From Actinoplanes couchii (GTDB lineage Bacteria > Actinomycetota > Actinomycetes > Mycobacteriales > Micromonosporaceae): DNA of 64,000 nt. This document shows positions 8,202 to 15,283 of this stretch, in pieces. Both the position numbers and the translations under genes were made by a program. The DNA lies in assembly GCF_016862075.1 (NCBI RefSeq), contig NZ_BOMG01000064.1, positions 186,001-250,000 of the forward strand, given 5' to 3'. A model generated the notes under the pieces. That model was not told the origin of the DNA, made no database searches, and saw only the letters and a list, made by a program, of their open reading frames with translations. Each line of letters opens with the position of its first letter. The stretch's first letter is position 1.

Positions 8202-9086
8202 ATGTCCGCGCGCACACCGAACGCCGCTCTCGGGGCGTTCCTGCGCTCGCGCCGTGACCGGCTGACTCCGGCGCAGGCGGGCATCGACCCGTTCCCCGGC
8301 CCACGGCGGGTGCCGGGGCTGCGCAAGGACGAGCTGGCCGTGCTGGCGGGCATCAGCTCCGACCATTACAGCCGTCTCGAACAGGGCCGTCAGAGCACGC
8401 TGAGCGACGAGATGTGCGCGGCGCTGGCCCGGGCACTACGCCTCGACGACGTCGAGCGCCGGCACCTGCGCACGCTGGCCCGGCCCACCTCGCGCCGCCG
8501 CAGCGGCTGGGAACACCCGCAGCGGCCCGAGCCCGGGATGCTCCGGATGATGTCCGCGCTCGACCACCTGCCGGCGCTGCTGCTGGGCCGCCGCAGCGAG
8601 GTGCTGGCCCGCAACACACTCCTCGACGCCGTGCTCGGCGAGGAATTGGAGATCGGCACACCGTTCGCCCGGTGGCTGCTGCTCGGATCGGCCGCCCGCG
8701 ACCGCATCGTCAACTGGGCTGATTTCGCGCAGGCGGCCGTCGGCGGGTTGCGCTACGAGAGTGGCCGGCATCCGGACGACCGCCGTCTCGCCGAGCTGAT
8801 CGCGCAGCTGAGGACGGGTTCGGAGGAGCTGGCCGGGTGGTGGGACGACCAGGGCGTGACCGACCGTACGTCGGTCGAGAAGGTGATCTCGCATCCTTCG
8901 GCGGGCCGGCTCCGGTTCCACATCGAGGCCGTCACCGTCCCGCACCACCCGGAACAGCGTCTGGTGGTCTACACCGTAGAGCCCGGCTCACCGACCGCGA
9001 AGGTGCTGCCGTTGCTGGGCAACTGGGGCGCGGACGACAACGCCGCGCCGCAGCCGGCAAGCCGGGGCACGGATCAGCGGCCGTAG
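8202..9086 (+). CDS. XRE-family regulator with MmyB-like ligand-binding domain
   Basis: A 294-residue regulator. The N-terminal HTH (about residues 5-85) has the family pattern LGAFLRSRRDRLTP, GLRKDELAVLAGISSDHYSRLEQGR. The C-terminal domain (about 105-275) fits the MmyB-like ligand-binding fold, with LPALLLGRRSEVLARNTL and a final LLGNWGADD. The family typically controls an adjacent, divergent dehydrogenase or reductase gene, which matches the Gfo/Idh gene here. The ATG at 8202 was chosen because it starts at the HTH. The upstream frame to 8070 crosses the probable operator. Confidence 0.85.
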   Translation: MSARTPNAALGAFLRSRRDRLTPAQAGIDPFPGPRRVPGLRKDELAVLAGISSDHYSRLEQGRQSTLSDEMCAALARALRLDDVERRHLRTLARPTSRRRSGWEHPQRPEPGMLRMMSALDHLPALLLGRRSEVLARNTLLDAVLGEELEIGTPFARWLLLGSAARDRIVNWADFAQAAVGGLRYESGRHPDDRRLAELIAQLRTGSEELAGWWDDQGVTDRTSVEKVISHPSAGRLRFHIEAVTVPHHPEQRLVVYTVEPGSPTAKVLPLLGNWGADDNAAPQPASRGTDQRP

Positions 9087-9090
9087 GTCG

Positions 9091-10149
9091 TCAGGCGCTG
9101 AGGGTGCGGTAGCGGCGCAGACGGCGCAGGCCGGCGGTGTGTGGCCGCTCGGCCGGGGCGTTCGCGACGGTGTCGAGGCGGTGCTGGGTGGTCTCCTGGT
9201 CCAGGTTCATGCCGATCGCCACCAGCTCGCCGACCGGTGGTGGGGCCGGTAGGGGCGTGACGTGGATCTGGGTTCCGACCACGTTCACGGCGTAGCCCTG
9301 GGCGGTACGCGATCCTCGTACGACAATCCGGCCTTTGATCCGGTAGGCACCGGGCGGCGGGTCTTCCAGGAGATCGATCAGCGCGTCCGGGCAGACCGGC
9401 CGCACCAGTTCGGTGGAGGCCGCCCGTGCGTGCTGGTGGTCGTGGCGATCCTCGTACTGGTCGCGGATCAGGCGGGCCAGTGGCAGCTCGTCCACCGGGT
9501 CCTCGTCGGCGGCGGTGTCGAAGACCAGCGCGGGGTCGATGCGGCTGTGCCGGGCGGTGATGATCTGGACGTGCGGGTGGCGTTGCCGGACCCGGTCCTG
9601 GATGTGGGCGATCACCTGGTCACGCTCGGCGGGCGGCAGCAGGTCCACCTTGTTGATGACGACGAGTGTCGCCGCGGCGTAGCGGGCGGGTGGTTCCGGC
9701 CACAGGTCGACGGTCCGGTCGTGTTCGACGGCGTCGATCACCTCGACGATGCCGCCGGGGCGGATCCCCTTGACGGGGCTGAGGCCGATCAGGCGGGCCA
9801 GCCCGATCGGCTCGGCGATGCCGCTGGCCTCGACCAGGATCGCGTCCAGCCGGAGCCGGGGGCGGGACAGGCGCTGCAGCGCGTCGTCCAGCCCGCCGGC
9901 GTCCGGCAGGCAGCACACACAACCACCGGAGATCGCTTCGGCGTCGTCGATCTGCCCGGCGACCAGGGCCGCGTCGACGTTCAGCGTGCCGAAGTCGTTG
10001 ACCACCACACCCAGCCGGGCGCCCGGGCGGCGCAGCAGGTGGTTGAGCAGGCTCGTCTTGCCCGCGCCGAGGAAACCGGTCAGCCCGATGACCGGCACCC
10101 GGCCCCCACGGGAGGGCCGCGCGGCGGGCCGGGACGTCACATCTGCCAT
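9091..10149 (-). CDS. COG0523 (CobW/ZNG1-like) metallochaperone GTPase
   Basis: A 352-residue G3E-family GTPase. It has an intact P-loop (TGFLGAGKTSLLN, about residues 24-36), the metal-binding motif GGCVCC (about 74-79), a switch region, and the guanine-specificity motif NKVDLL. The C-terminal CobW domain includes IKGRIVVRG. COG0523 proteins move Zn or Co into client enzymes. Zur-linked members act in zinc starvation. The gene lies 25 nt after the Cys-free L32 gene and behind a Zur-like palindrome, supporting a zinc role. The track-long frame extends upstream through the L32 gene, but the ATG at 10149 is the natural start. Confidence 0.85.
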   Translation of the reverse strand: MADVTSRPAARPSRGGRVPVIGLTGFLGAGKTSLLNHLLRRPGARLGVVVNDFGTLNVDAALVAGQIDDAEAISGGCVCCLPDAGGLDDALQRLSRPRLRLDAILVEASGIAEPIGLARLIGLSPVKGIRPGGIVEVIDAVEHDRTVDLWPEPPARYAAATLVVINKVDLLPPAERDQVIAHIQDRVRQRHPHVQIITARHSRIDPALVFDTAADEDPVDELPLARLIRDQYEDRHDHQHARAASTELVRPVCPDALIDLLEDPPPGAYRIKGRIVVRGSRTAQGYAVNVVGTQIHVTPLPAPPPVGELVAIGMNLDQETTQHRLDTVANAPAERPHTAGLRRLRRYRTLSA

Positions 10150-10174
10150 GTCGCCGAAGCTTACGGCCGGCTTC

Positions 10175-10351
10175 TCAGCGGAAGGCGGCCGGATCGAGGT
10201 ACCCGCGCTGCACCGCGCGGACGAGCCGGCGGGGAATGCGGTAGATCTCGCTGCCGACATGGATCGGCACCAGGTCGACGGCCGCCGCCTTCCAGTTGGC
10301 CCGGCGATGCCGGGTGTTGCTGCGGGACGTGCGCCGCTTGGGAACAGCCAT
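10175..10351 (-). CDS. rpmF: 50S ribosomal protein L32, cysteine-free form
   Basis: A 58-residue protein opening with the invariant MAVPKRRTSRSNTRHRR of bacterial L32. The usual zinc-ribbon Cys pairs are absent (no Cys at all), which marks the C-minus type made when zinc is scarce. AAGGAG precedes the ATG at normal spacing. A Zur-like box lies 30-46 nt upstream of the start. It is first in a two-gene operon with the COG0523 GTPase. Replacement of zinc-carrying ribosomal proteins to release zinc is established for Streptomyces, Mycobacterium and Bacillus. Its operation here is inferred. Confidence 0.92.
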   Translation of the reverse strand: MAVPKRRTSRSNTRHRRANWKAAAVDLVPIHVGSEIYRIPRRLVRAVQRGYLDPAAFR

Positions 10352-10380
10352 CGGAACTCCTTCGGAAAACCAAACGGTTT

Positions 10381-10397
10381 TGACAACCGTTTTCATT
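10381..10397 (-). promoter_or_regulatory. Zur-like box before rpmF/COG0523 operon
   Basis: On the minus strand the core reads TGAAAACGGTTGTCA, differing at one base from the core found before the rpmB-rpmG-rpsN operon and MRF gene (TGAAAATGGTTGTCA). AT-rich palindromes of this kind are typical Zur operators in actinobacteria. It also overlaps the end of the convergent-running membrane-protein gene. Confidence 0.65.
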
Positions 10398-11418
10398 AAG
10401 ATACGCGATCCCGAACCTCCCCCGGACCTGGGGTACGCGACACCCGCTCGGAACCGAACTCGGGCCGCACCGGCAGGGCTGCCAGCAGCAGCGCCAGCGC
10501 GGCGAACACGGCGCCGATCCCGAGCAGCAGAGAGAACACCGACGGGCCGGTTATATCCATCCAGGTGGCCCGGCCCGGGGTGGCCGCGACGACCAGCGCC
10601 AGCGTCGTCGGCACGCACCAGAAGAACGTCGCCAGCATCAGGGGAAAGAGAACGGCCAGCCGGGCCGGGTGGCCGGGGCGACCGGTGCGGCGGCTCGCCC
10701 AGGCGAAGACGAGGAACGCCACGGCCGCCGCGATCAGGGCGCCCACGGCAGCGCCGATCCAGGATGCCGCGGGCACGCTGTGGGTGAACGCCACCGACAC
10801 CGTCGCCGTGCGCGGGTCCTGTGTCAGTGACATCTCCAGGGTCAGCGTCACGTCGCCTCGGGTGGCCCGGAGCCGGCCCGGTGAGCCGGCGCGGACATCC
10901 CATCCGGTCGCCGTCAACCGGTCGGCCACGCGACCGGCCCGCGCACCGAGGCCGTCGGCGGTGGGAAACAGGGCCTGCGCGTACTGCGGCGAGGCGCGGT
11001 GGCCGGCTCCATTGAACAGCAGATCGCCCGCGTTCCTCCAGGTCAACTCGTCATCACCGAGCTGGAACGGGGACGACGGCGGGATCGGCACCACCCCGAA
11101 ATCGCCATCCGGCAGTACGTCGGCGAGCAGCGCCCGCGTCCACTCGGGACGGGGCAGCGGACCGGTGACCTGCTGACCCGCCCAGGAACCGGCGGCCACC
11201 CCGAAGGCCCCGCCGAGCACCGCCACCAGCACGGCCCAGACCACCACCCCGCGGCTGACGGGACGCCCGAGGCGGGTTCGCAGACCGTGAACGATCAGGT
11301 TCGCGGCCTCCCGCAGCGTGGAGCGGCGGGACTCGACGAGCATCGGTTCGAGCAGCTCGTCACCGTGATCGCGGCGGTAGTCCTTCGGATAGGCGGCGAG
11401 GATCCAGGTGTGTCGCAT
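10396..11418 (-). CDS. Membrane protein co-encoded with a PadR regulator
   Basis: A 340-residue protein. The N-terminus (YPKDYRRDHGDELLEPML) resembles the conserved cytoplasmic start of PadR-associated membrane proteins in actinomycetes. One TM follows (GVVVWAVLVAVLGGAFGVAAG), then an extracytoplasmic domain of about 150 residues, then three more TMs (SWIGAAVGALIAAAVAFLVFAW, LAVLFPLMLATFFWCVP, FSLLLGIGAVFAALALLLAAL). Its ATG overlaps the PadR stop (ATGA), so it is coupled to that regulator. Function is unknown; the pair probably responds to membrane-active compounds (inference). Confidence 0.7.
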   Translation of the reverse strand: MRHTWILAAYPKDYRRDHGDELLEPMLVESRRSTLREAANLIVHGLRTRLGRPVSRGVVVWAVLVAVLGGAFGVAAGSWAGQQVTGPLPRPEWTRALLADVLPDGDFGVVPIPPSSPFQLGDDELTWRNAGDLLFNGAGHRASPQYAQALFPTADGLGARAGRVADRLTATGWDVRAGSPGRLRATRGDVTLTLEMSLTQDPRTATVSVAFTHSVPAASWIGAAVGALIAAAVAFLVFAWASRRTGRPGHPARLAVLFPLMLATFFWCVPTTLALVVAATPGRATWMDITGPSVFSLLLGIGAVFAALALLLAALPVRPEFGSERVSRTPGPGEVRDRVS

Positions 11419-11750
11419 CAGATCGCCCCCAGCCGCGGTGCCCGGCTGAGCCGCTGCTCGGCCGCGGCGGCGAGGGCACGCAGCCGGGCGGTCTCGGCGC
11501 GCAGCGCGGTCAGCCCGTCGTCGGTGAGCCGGAAGTAGCGACGGGTGCGCCCGTCGACCCGCTCCTCCCGGTCGAGCACGACCAGCCCTTCGGCGGTGAG
11601 CCGCTCCAGTGCTGTGTAGAGGGTGCCGGTGAGCAGTTTGACCCGCCCACCGGACACCTCCCCCACCTCTTGAATCACCCCGTAGCCGTGCCGGGGCCCT
11701 TCGGCGAGTGCGGTCAGGATGAGGAATGTGGGTTCCCGGAGCGGCGTCAT
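11418..11750 (-). CDS. PadR-family transcriptional regulator
   Basis: A 110-residue winged-helix protein with the PadR signature: LREPTFLILTALAEGPRHGYGVIQEV, LLTGTLYTALERLTAEGLV and RYFRLTDDGLTALRAE, followed by a short C-terminal dimerisation helix. The ATG at 11750 fits the family start better than the GTG at 11756. A perfect palindrome 12 nt upstream is the likely operator, implying autorepression together with the membrane protein that follows. Confidence 0.88.
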   Translation of the reverse strand: MTPLREPTFLILTALAEGPRHGYGVIQEVGEVSGGRVKLLTGTLYTALERLTAEGLVVLDREERVDGRTRRYFRLTDDGLTALRAETARLRALAAAAEQRLSRAPRLGAI

Positions 11751-11761
11751 GACCACCGAGG

Positions 11762-11782
11762 ATAGGTAAATGATCTACCTAT
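11762..11782. promoter_or_regulatory. Probable PadR operator
   Basis: Perfect 7-bp arms ATAGGTA and TACCTAT with a 7-nt spacer lie just upstream of the padR-like gene. The site is AT-rich in a GC-rich background and fits the position of a PadR autoregulatory operator. Confidence 0.6.
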
Positions 11783-11806
11783 GGTCAACCGTAAAGGGCC
11801 AGTCGA

Positions 11807-12112
11807 CTACCAGGAGGCTTTGCGTACGCCCGGAAGTTCGCCGCGGAGGGCCAGCTCACGGAAGCGGACGCGGGACAATCCGAAGCGGGTCAGTACGCCG
11901 CGCGGCCGCCCGTCGATCTGGTCCCGGCTGCGCTGACGGGACGGGCTGGAGTCTCGGGGCAGGGACGACAGGGCACGCACGGCGGAGGCACGCTCTTCGG
12001 GATCGGTGGCGGGCGCCGAGATCGCCTGCTTGAGGGCGGCGCGCCGGTCGGCGTACCGCAAAGTCAGTTCGGCCCGGCGTTTTTCGCGTTCGGTCAGGCT
12101 GCGGCGGGCCAT
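11807..12112 (-). CDS. rpsN: 30S ribosomal protein S14, cysteine-free form
   Basis: A 101-residue S14 with MARRSLTEREKRR at the start, the internal LPRDSSPSRQRSRDQIDGRPRG region and the conserved end FGLSRVRFRELALRGELPGV. The zinc-binding CxxC pairs of the short S14 are missing, and the length fits the long C-minus type. It is last in the operon rpmB-rpmG-rpsN, with its ATG sharing one base with the rpmG stop (TGATG). Expected to replace zinc-type S14 under zinc limitation. Confidence 0.93.
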   Translation of the reverse strand: MARRSLTEREKRRAELTLRYADRRAALKQAISAPATDPEERASAVRALSSLPRDSSPSRQRSRDQIDGRPRGVLTRFGLSRVRFRELALRGELPGVRKASW

Positions 12113-12279
12113 CAGCGGTCCTCCCGGAAGTCGACGTGGCGGCGGATCATCGGGTCGTATTTGCGCAGCACCAGGCGGTCGGGGTGGGTGCGGCGGTTCT
12201 TGCGGGTGACGTAGGTGAATCCGGTCCCCGCGGTGCTGCGCAGTTTGATCACGGGGCGGATGCCGGTGCTCTTGGCCAT
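12112..12279 (-). CDS. rpmG: 50S ribosomal protein L33, cysteine-free form
   Basis: A 55-residue protein: MAKSTGIRPVIKLRSTAG, then TGFTYVTRKNRRTHPDRLVLRKYDP, the standard L33 pattern. The Cys residues of zinc-type L33 are absent. It is the middle gene of the operon and overlaps both neighbours by single bases (TGATG junctions), indicating tight translational coupling. It is too short to appear in a list of longer frames but is unmistakable. Confidence 0.92.
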   Translation of the reverse strand: MAKSTGIRPVIKLRSTAGTGFTYVTRKNRRTHPDRLVLRKYDPMIRRHVDFREDR

Positions 12280-12512
12280 CAGAGCTTCACCCCCTTGGCC
12301 CGCAGGCGGGCGACGACGGATTCGATGCCGTCCCGGTCGATGATCTTCAGCCCGGTGGTGCTGACGGTGAGGCGGATGGTGCGGCCTTCGGCGAGGCGGA
12401 AGCGGCGGCGCTGGATGTTGGGGTTCCAGCGACGGCGGGTGCGGCGGTGGGAGTGGGACACGGCGTTGCCGAAGCTGGGCTCGGCGCCGGTCACGTCACA
12501 GACGAACGACAT
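12279..12512 (-). CDS. rpmB: 50S ribosomal protein L28, C-minus-type paralogue
   Basis: A 77-residue L28 starting MSFVCDVTGAEPSFGNAVSHSHRRTRRRWNPNIQ (quoted as the family pattern, residues 1-34 in pieces) and ending ARLRAKGVKL. Only one Cys is present, so it cannot form the zinc-ribbon of C-plus forms. First gene of the operon rpmB-rpmG-rpsN. It diverges from the MRF-like gene across a 52-bp gap that contains one Zur-like box, so both directions may be co-repressed by zinc. Confidence 0.92.
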   Translation of the reverse strand: MSFVCDVTGAEPSFGNAVSHSHRRTRRRWNPNIQRRRFRLAEGRTIRLTVSTTGLKIIDRDGIESVVARLRAKGVKL

Positions 12513-12526
12513 GGCCGCAACCCTAC

Positions 12527-12545
12527 AATGAAAATGGTTGTCATT
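12527..12545. promoter_or_regulatory. Zur-like box between divergent rpmB and MRF genes
   Basis: The 19-bp site has matching ends AATGA/TCATT and core TGAAAATGGTTGTCA. It lies 15 nt upstream of the rpmB ATG and 20 nt upstream of the MRF-like ATG. Its position and similarity to the boxes at 10381 and 15232 make it the strongest shared regulatory element of the zinc block. Confidence 0.7.
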
Positions 12546-12564
12546 ATCAAGAGGATTCAGCAAG

Positions 12565-13830
12565 ATGGTCTCCGTGAGTACCGTCCCGATCACCTCCGCC
12601 GTGACCGCGCCCGTGGACCGCCGGCCCGCCGTCACCGTGCTGTCCGGCTTCTCCCCGAGCGCCGTTCAGGCCGCCGCCAGCGCGCTGCTGGTCGCCGACC
12701 CCGAACTCCTCGCGATCCGTCACGACCTCACCGGGATCCGTGACGGACTCGTCAGCCGCACCGTGCTGACCGCCACCACCGTCCTCGAGCACACCCTCGT
12801 CGAACTGCTGCACGGCTGCGTCTCCTGCACGCTGCGCGAGGACGTGCTGCCCACCCTGATCCGGCTCGCCCACGAACGGCCGGGCAGCGATCTGCTGCTG
12901 GTCCTGCCGCCCGCGGTGGAACCCGAAGCGGTGGCGGCGGCCTGCGAGCACAGCCCGGTCGGCGAGTCCGTACGGTTCGACTCGTACGTCACCGTCGTCG
13001 ACGCCGACACCTTCCTCGACGATCTGGCCAGTGCGGACGATCTCAGCGACCGGAACCTGCACGCGGCCGACGACGACCACCGGGCGGTGGCCGAGGTGGT
13101 CGTGCACCAGGTCGAGTTCAGCGACACCGTCATCCTCTGGACCCACCCGGACACCGACCCTCTCGAATCCGAGCGGCTCAGCGCCCTGGTCCACCGGCTC
13201 GCCCCCTGGTCGGCCCAGGTGCCCACCGGCAACTCGGACCGGGTCGACTGCACCGCCCTGGCGGCGCGGGTCCGGCGCACCGGGCGGCACGATCCGACCC
13301 GCCCCGGGTTGCTCGGCCGGGCCCTCGAAGGACGGCAGATCGCGGTGCACGACCCGGACGGTGACCACGGTGTCACGTCCATCGTGTTCCGCACCCGCCG
13401 ACCGTTCCACCCACAGCGCCTCAACGAGGCCCTCGAAGAGCTGACCGAGAACACCCTGCGCGGCCGAGGGCAACTGTGGCTGGCCAGTCAGCCGGACACC
13501 GCCCTGGCCTTCGAGTTCGCCGGCGGCGGCCTCAGCCTGGGCACCCTCGGCTACTGGCTGGCCGCCCTGCCCGCCGAACGCTGGACCGAGACCAGCGACG
13601 AGCGCCGTCTGGCCGCCGACCTCGACTGGGATCCCTACTACGGCGACCGCCGCACCGTTCTCGCCCTGATCGGACTGCACCTGGACCACCACGCCCTCAC
13701 CGGGCTGCTGCGGTCCTGCCTGCTCACCGACGCCGAACTCGCCGACGGCTCCGACGCCTGGCGTGACCTGCCCGACCCGTTCGCCGGCTGCTTCCCGCTG
13801 ACCGACGACACCACCACCGAGGAGAACTGA
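12565..13830 (+). CDS. mrf: MRF-like degenerate COG0523 GTPase (ribosome hibernation recruitment factor)
   Basis: A 421-residue G3E-family relative with a degraded nucleotide site: where a P-loop should read GxxGxGKT it has VTVLSGFSPSAVQAAASALL, without the Lys. The usual CxCC is HGCVSCTLRE, a CxxC form. The C-terminal CobW-like domain is present (GRGQLWLASQPD, LGYWLAALP). This combination, next to C-minus ribosomal genes, matches mycobacterial MRF, which recruits the hibernation factor MPY to ribosomes in zinc starvation. The ATG at 12565 was chosen because GAGGA lies 9 nt upstream. The next gene, rpmE2, follows 1 nt later. The role here is by homology and context. Confidence 0.82.
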   Translation: MVSVSTVPITSAVTAPVDRRPAVTVLSGFSPSAVQAAASALLVADPELLAIRHDLTGIRDGLVSRTVLTATTVLEHTLVELLHGCVSCTLREDVLPTLIRLAHERPGSDLLLVLPPAVEPEAVAAACEHSPVGESVRFDSYVTVVDADTFLDDLASADDLSDRNLHAADDDHRAVAEVVVHQVEFSDTVILWTHPDTDPLESERLSALVHRLAPWSAQVPTGNSDRVDCTALAARVRRTGRHDPTRPGLLGRALEGRQIAVHDPDGDHGVTSIVFRTRRPFHPQRLNEALEELTENTLRGRGQLWLASQPDTALAFEFAGGGLSLGTLGYWLAALPAERWTETSDERRLAADLDWDPYYGDRRTVLALIGLHLDHHALTGLLRSCLLTDAELADGSDAWRDLPDPFAGCFPLTDDTTTEEN

Positions 13831-13831
13831 C

Positions 13832-14086
13832 ATGAAGCCCGGAATCCACCCCGACTACCACCCGGTCGTCTACCGCGACCGCAGCGCGAACTACGCCTTC
13901 CTCACCCGCTCCACCGCCACCAGCGACCGGACGATCGAGTGGGAGGACGGCCACACGTACCCGGTGATCGACGTCGAGATCTCCGCGGGCAGCCACCCGT
14001 TCTGGACCGGCAAGCGCCGGCTGCTGGACACCGCCGGCCGGGTGGAGAAGTTCCGCGCCAAGTACGCCCGCGCGGCCAGGTCATAA
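13832..14086 (+). CDS. rpmE2: 50S ribosomal protein L31 type B
   Basis: An 84-residue type-B L31: MKPGIHPDYHPVVYRD, a central FLTRSTATSDRTIEWEDG, EISAGSHPFWTGKRRLLDTAGRVEKF (in pieces). No Cys, so it is the zinc-independent form. It is co-transcribed with the MRF-like gene and ends convergent to, and overlapping by 6 nt, the decayed decarboxylase gene on the other strand. Confidence 0.93.
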   Translation: MKPGIHPDYHPVVYRDRSANYAFLTRSTATSDRTIEWEDGHTYPVIDVEISAGSHPFWTGKRRLLDTAGRVEKFRAKYARAARS

Positions 14087-15128
14087 CGCCGTTCGCAGCA
14101 CCGGCCAGCACTGGTGGCCCAGGAACCAGCGCCGCTCGCCGTCGTCCTTGCAGGCGGCGACGGTGCGGGCCGCGGGCCGCATCAGCGCGCTGCCCGCGCT
14201 GAAGTCCATCAGATAGCCGGCCGTTTCGCGAACACCAGCAGGTCACCGGGACACGGCCCGCGCGGCAGGACGACCTTGCGCCGGGTGATCAGATCGGCTT
14301 CCAGGCACAGGTCGCCGGCGAGGTGGACACCCGCCGGCTCCGGCGGGCCGGCCTCGTCCCGCAGCCCGTAGCCGTGCCCGTTCCAGGTGATCGGCGGCCG
14401 TCGGCCGAGGACGGCCGCGGTCAGTTCGGTGGTCCACGCCTCCCACTGGGCGCCGTCGGTTCCATGGCGAGCAGGCACCCTTCCAGGGCGATCGCCTTCT
14501 CCGGGAGCCCGACGGTGTCCAGGTGGTAGGCCATCCCGAGCAGGTCGAGCTGCTCCCGATGCTCGATGAGGACGCCCCAGAGCCCGGCCGGGCCGGTCGC
14601 CGGAGTGCCGAACCGGCTGGCCCGGGTCAGCACGGTGGTCCCCGTCGAGGCGAAGCCGGACAGCCGCGCCATCACCGGGACGCGGGGCAGCCGGTGGCCG
14701 GCGACGATCGTGGCGAGGTCGCGCAGTTCGGTGACCGAGTCGGCGTTGACGGTCACCCCGGTCCGGGCGGCGAGCCACAGGAACTCGCGGCACTTGGGAC
14801 CGGTCGCCATGATCCGGGCCGGGCCGAAGCCGGCGCCGAGGGCGTGCTGCAGTTCGCCGAGCGACGCCACGTCGATGCCCGCGTCGGTGGCGGCGAGCCG
14901 CCGGATCAGGGCGGCGGACCGGTTGGCCTTGTGGGCGAAGTAGATGCCGCCGCGCAGGCGGTGGTCGCGGTAGACGTCGCGGAACCGGTGCACGTTCCGG
15001 GCGATCTGATCCGGCAGTACCAGGTTGAGCGGTGACCCGAGCGCGCCGACCAGCTCGTGCAGCCAGCGGTGATCGTCCAGAACGGACCGCAGTTCGCCCT
15101 CGACGCGTGGTCGCAGATCGGTCGCCAT
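14081..15128 (-). pseudogene. Decayed Y4yA-like fold-type III PLP decarboxylase
   Basis: The N-terminal 235 residues read well in one frame (PLP Lys in IYFAHKANRSAALIRR, then VASLGELQHALG, YHLDTVGLPEKAI). After LLAME the frame changes and the text resumes as DGAQWEAWTTELTAAVLG...TWNGHGYGLR, skipping the GGGF phosphate loop. It then jumps to GDLCLEADLITRRKV, skipping the EPGRA/Cys region. A further one-base shift near 14225 (PGDLLVFA then AGYLMDFSAG) leads to the stop at 14081. About 350 codons remain of the roughly 450-480 usual. At least two internal deletions and one shift make it non-functional. Its promoter region shares the zinc-type palindromes at 15179-15256. Confidence 0.7.
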
Positions 15129-15178
15129 CAGTCTCCTCCCGGGCGGGGAGCCCAACGTAGACCACGTACAAGAAAAAG

Positions 15179-15198
15179 AAAACCGATATCGTTATCGA
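15179..15198. promoter_or_regulatory. Possible second Zur-like box (weak)
   Basis: An AT-rich element with arms CGATA and TATCG around TCGT, preceded by AAAA, lies 50-70 nt upstream of the decayed decarboxylase start. It resembles a Zur half-site cluster but is less regular than the palindrome at 15232. Confidence 0.35.
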
Positions 15199-15231
15199 TT
15201 GAGGGCGAACTTTCTGGCATGCTGGCGTCCA

Positions 15232-15256
15232 CTTGAAAACGAGAGTCGTTTTCAAG
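15232..15256. promoter_or_regulatory. Perfect Zur-like palindrome before the surface-protein genes
   Basis: Perfect 11-bp arms CTTGAAAACGA and TCGTTTTCAAG flank GAG, 28 nt upstream of the GTG of the first surface protein. The TGAAAA/TTTTCA ends match actinobacterial Zur operators. An AAAGGAGG ribosome site follows at 15271-15278. Confidence 0.75.
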
Positions 15257-15283
15257 TACTGCAAGTACAGAAAGGAGGTCCGC

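Noticed and set aside
9262..10383. 373-codon open frame on the plus strand
   Set aside because: Antisense to the COG0523 GTPase and L32 genes, which have strong family motifs.
12547..13833. 428-codon open frame on the minus strand
   Set aside because: Antisense to the MRF-like gene; Gly/Val/Gln-rich shadow with no motif.
15257..15283. Riboswitch in the leader of the first surface gene
   Set aside because: The space between palindrome and start is too short for a known metal riboswitch; an operator plus RBS explains it.
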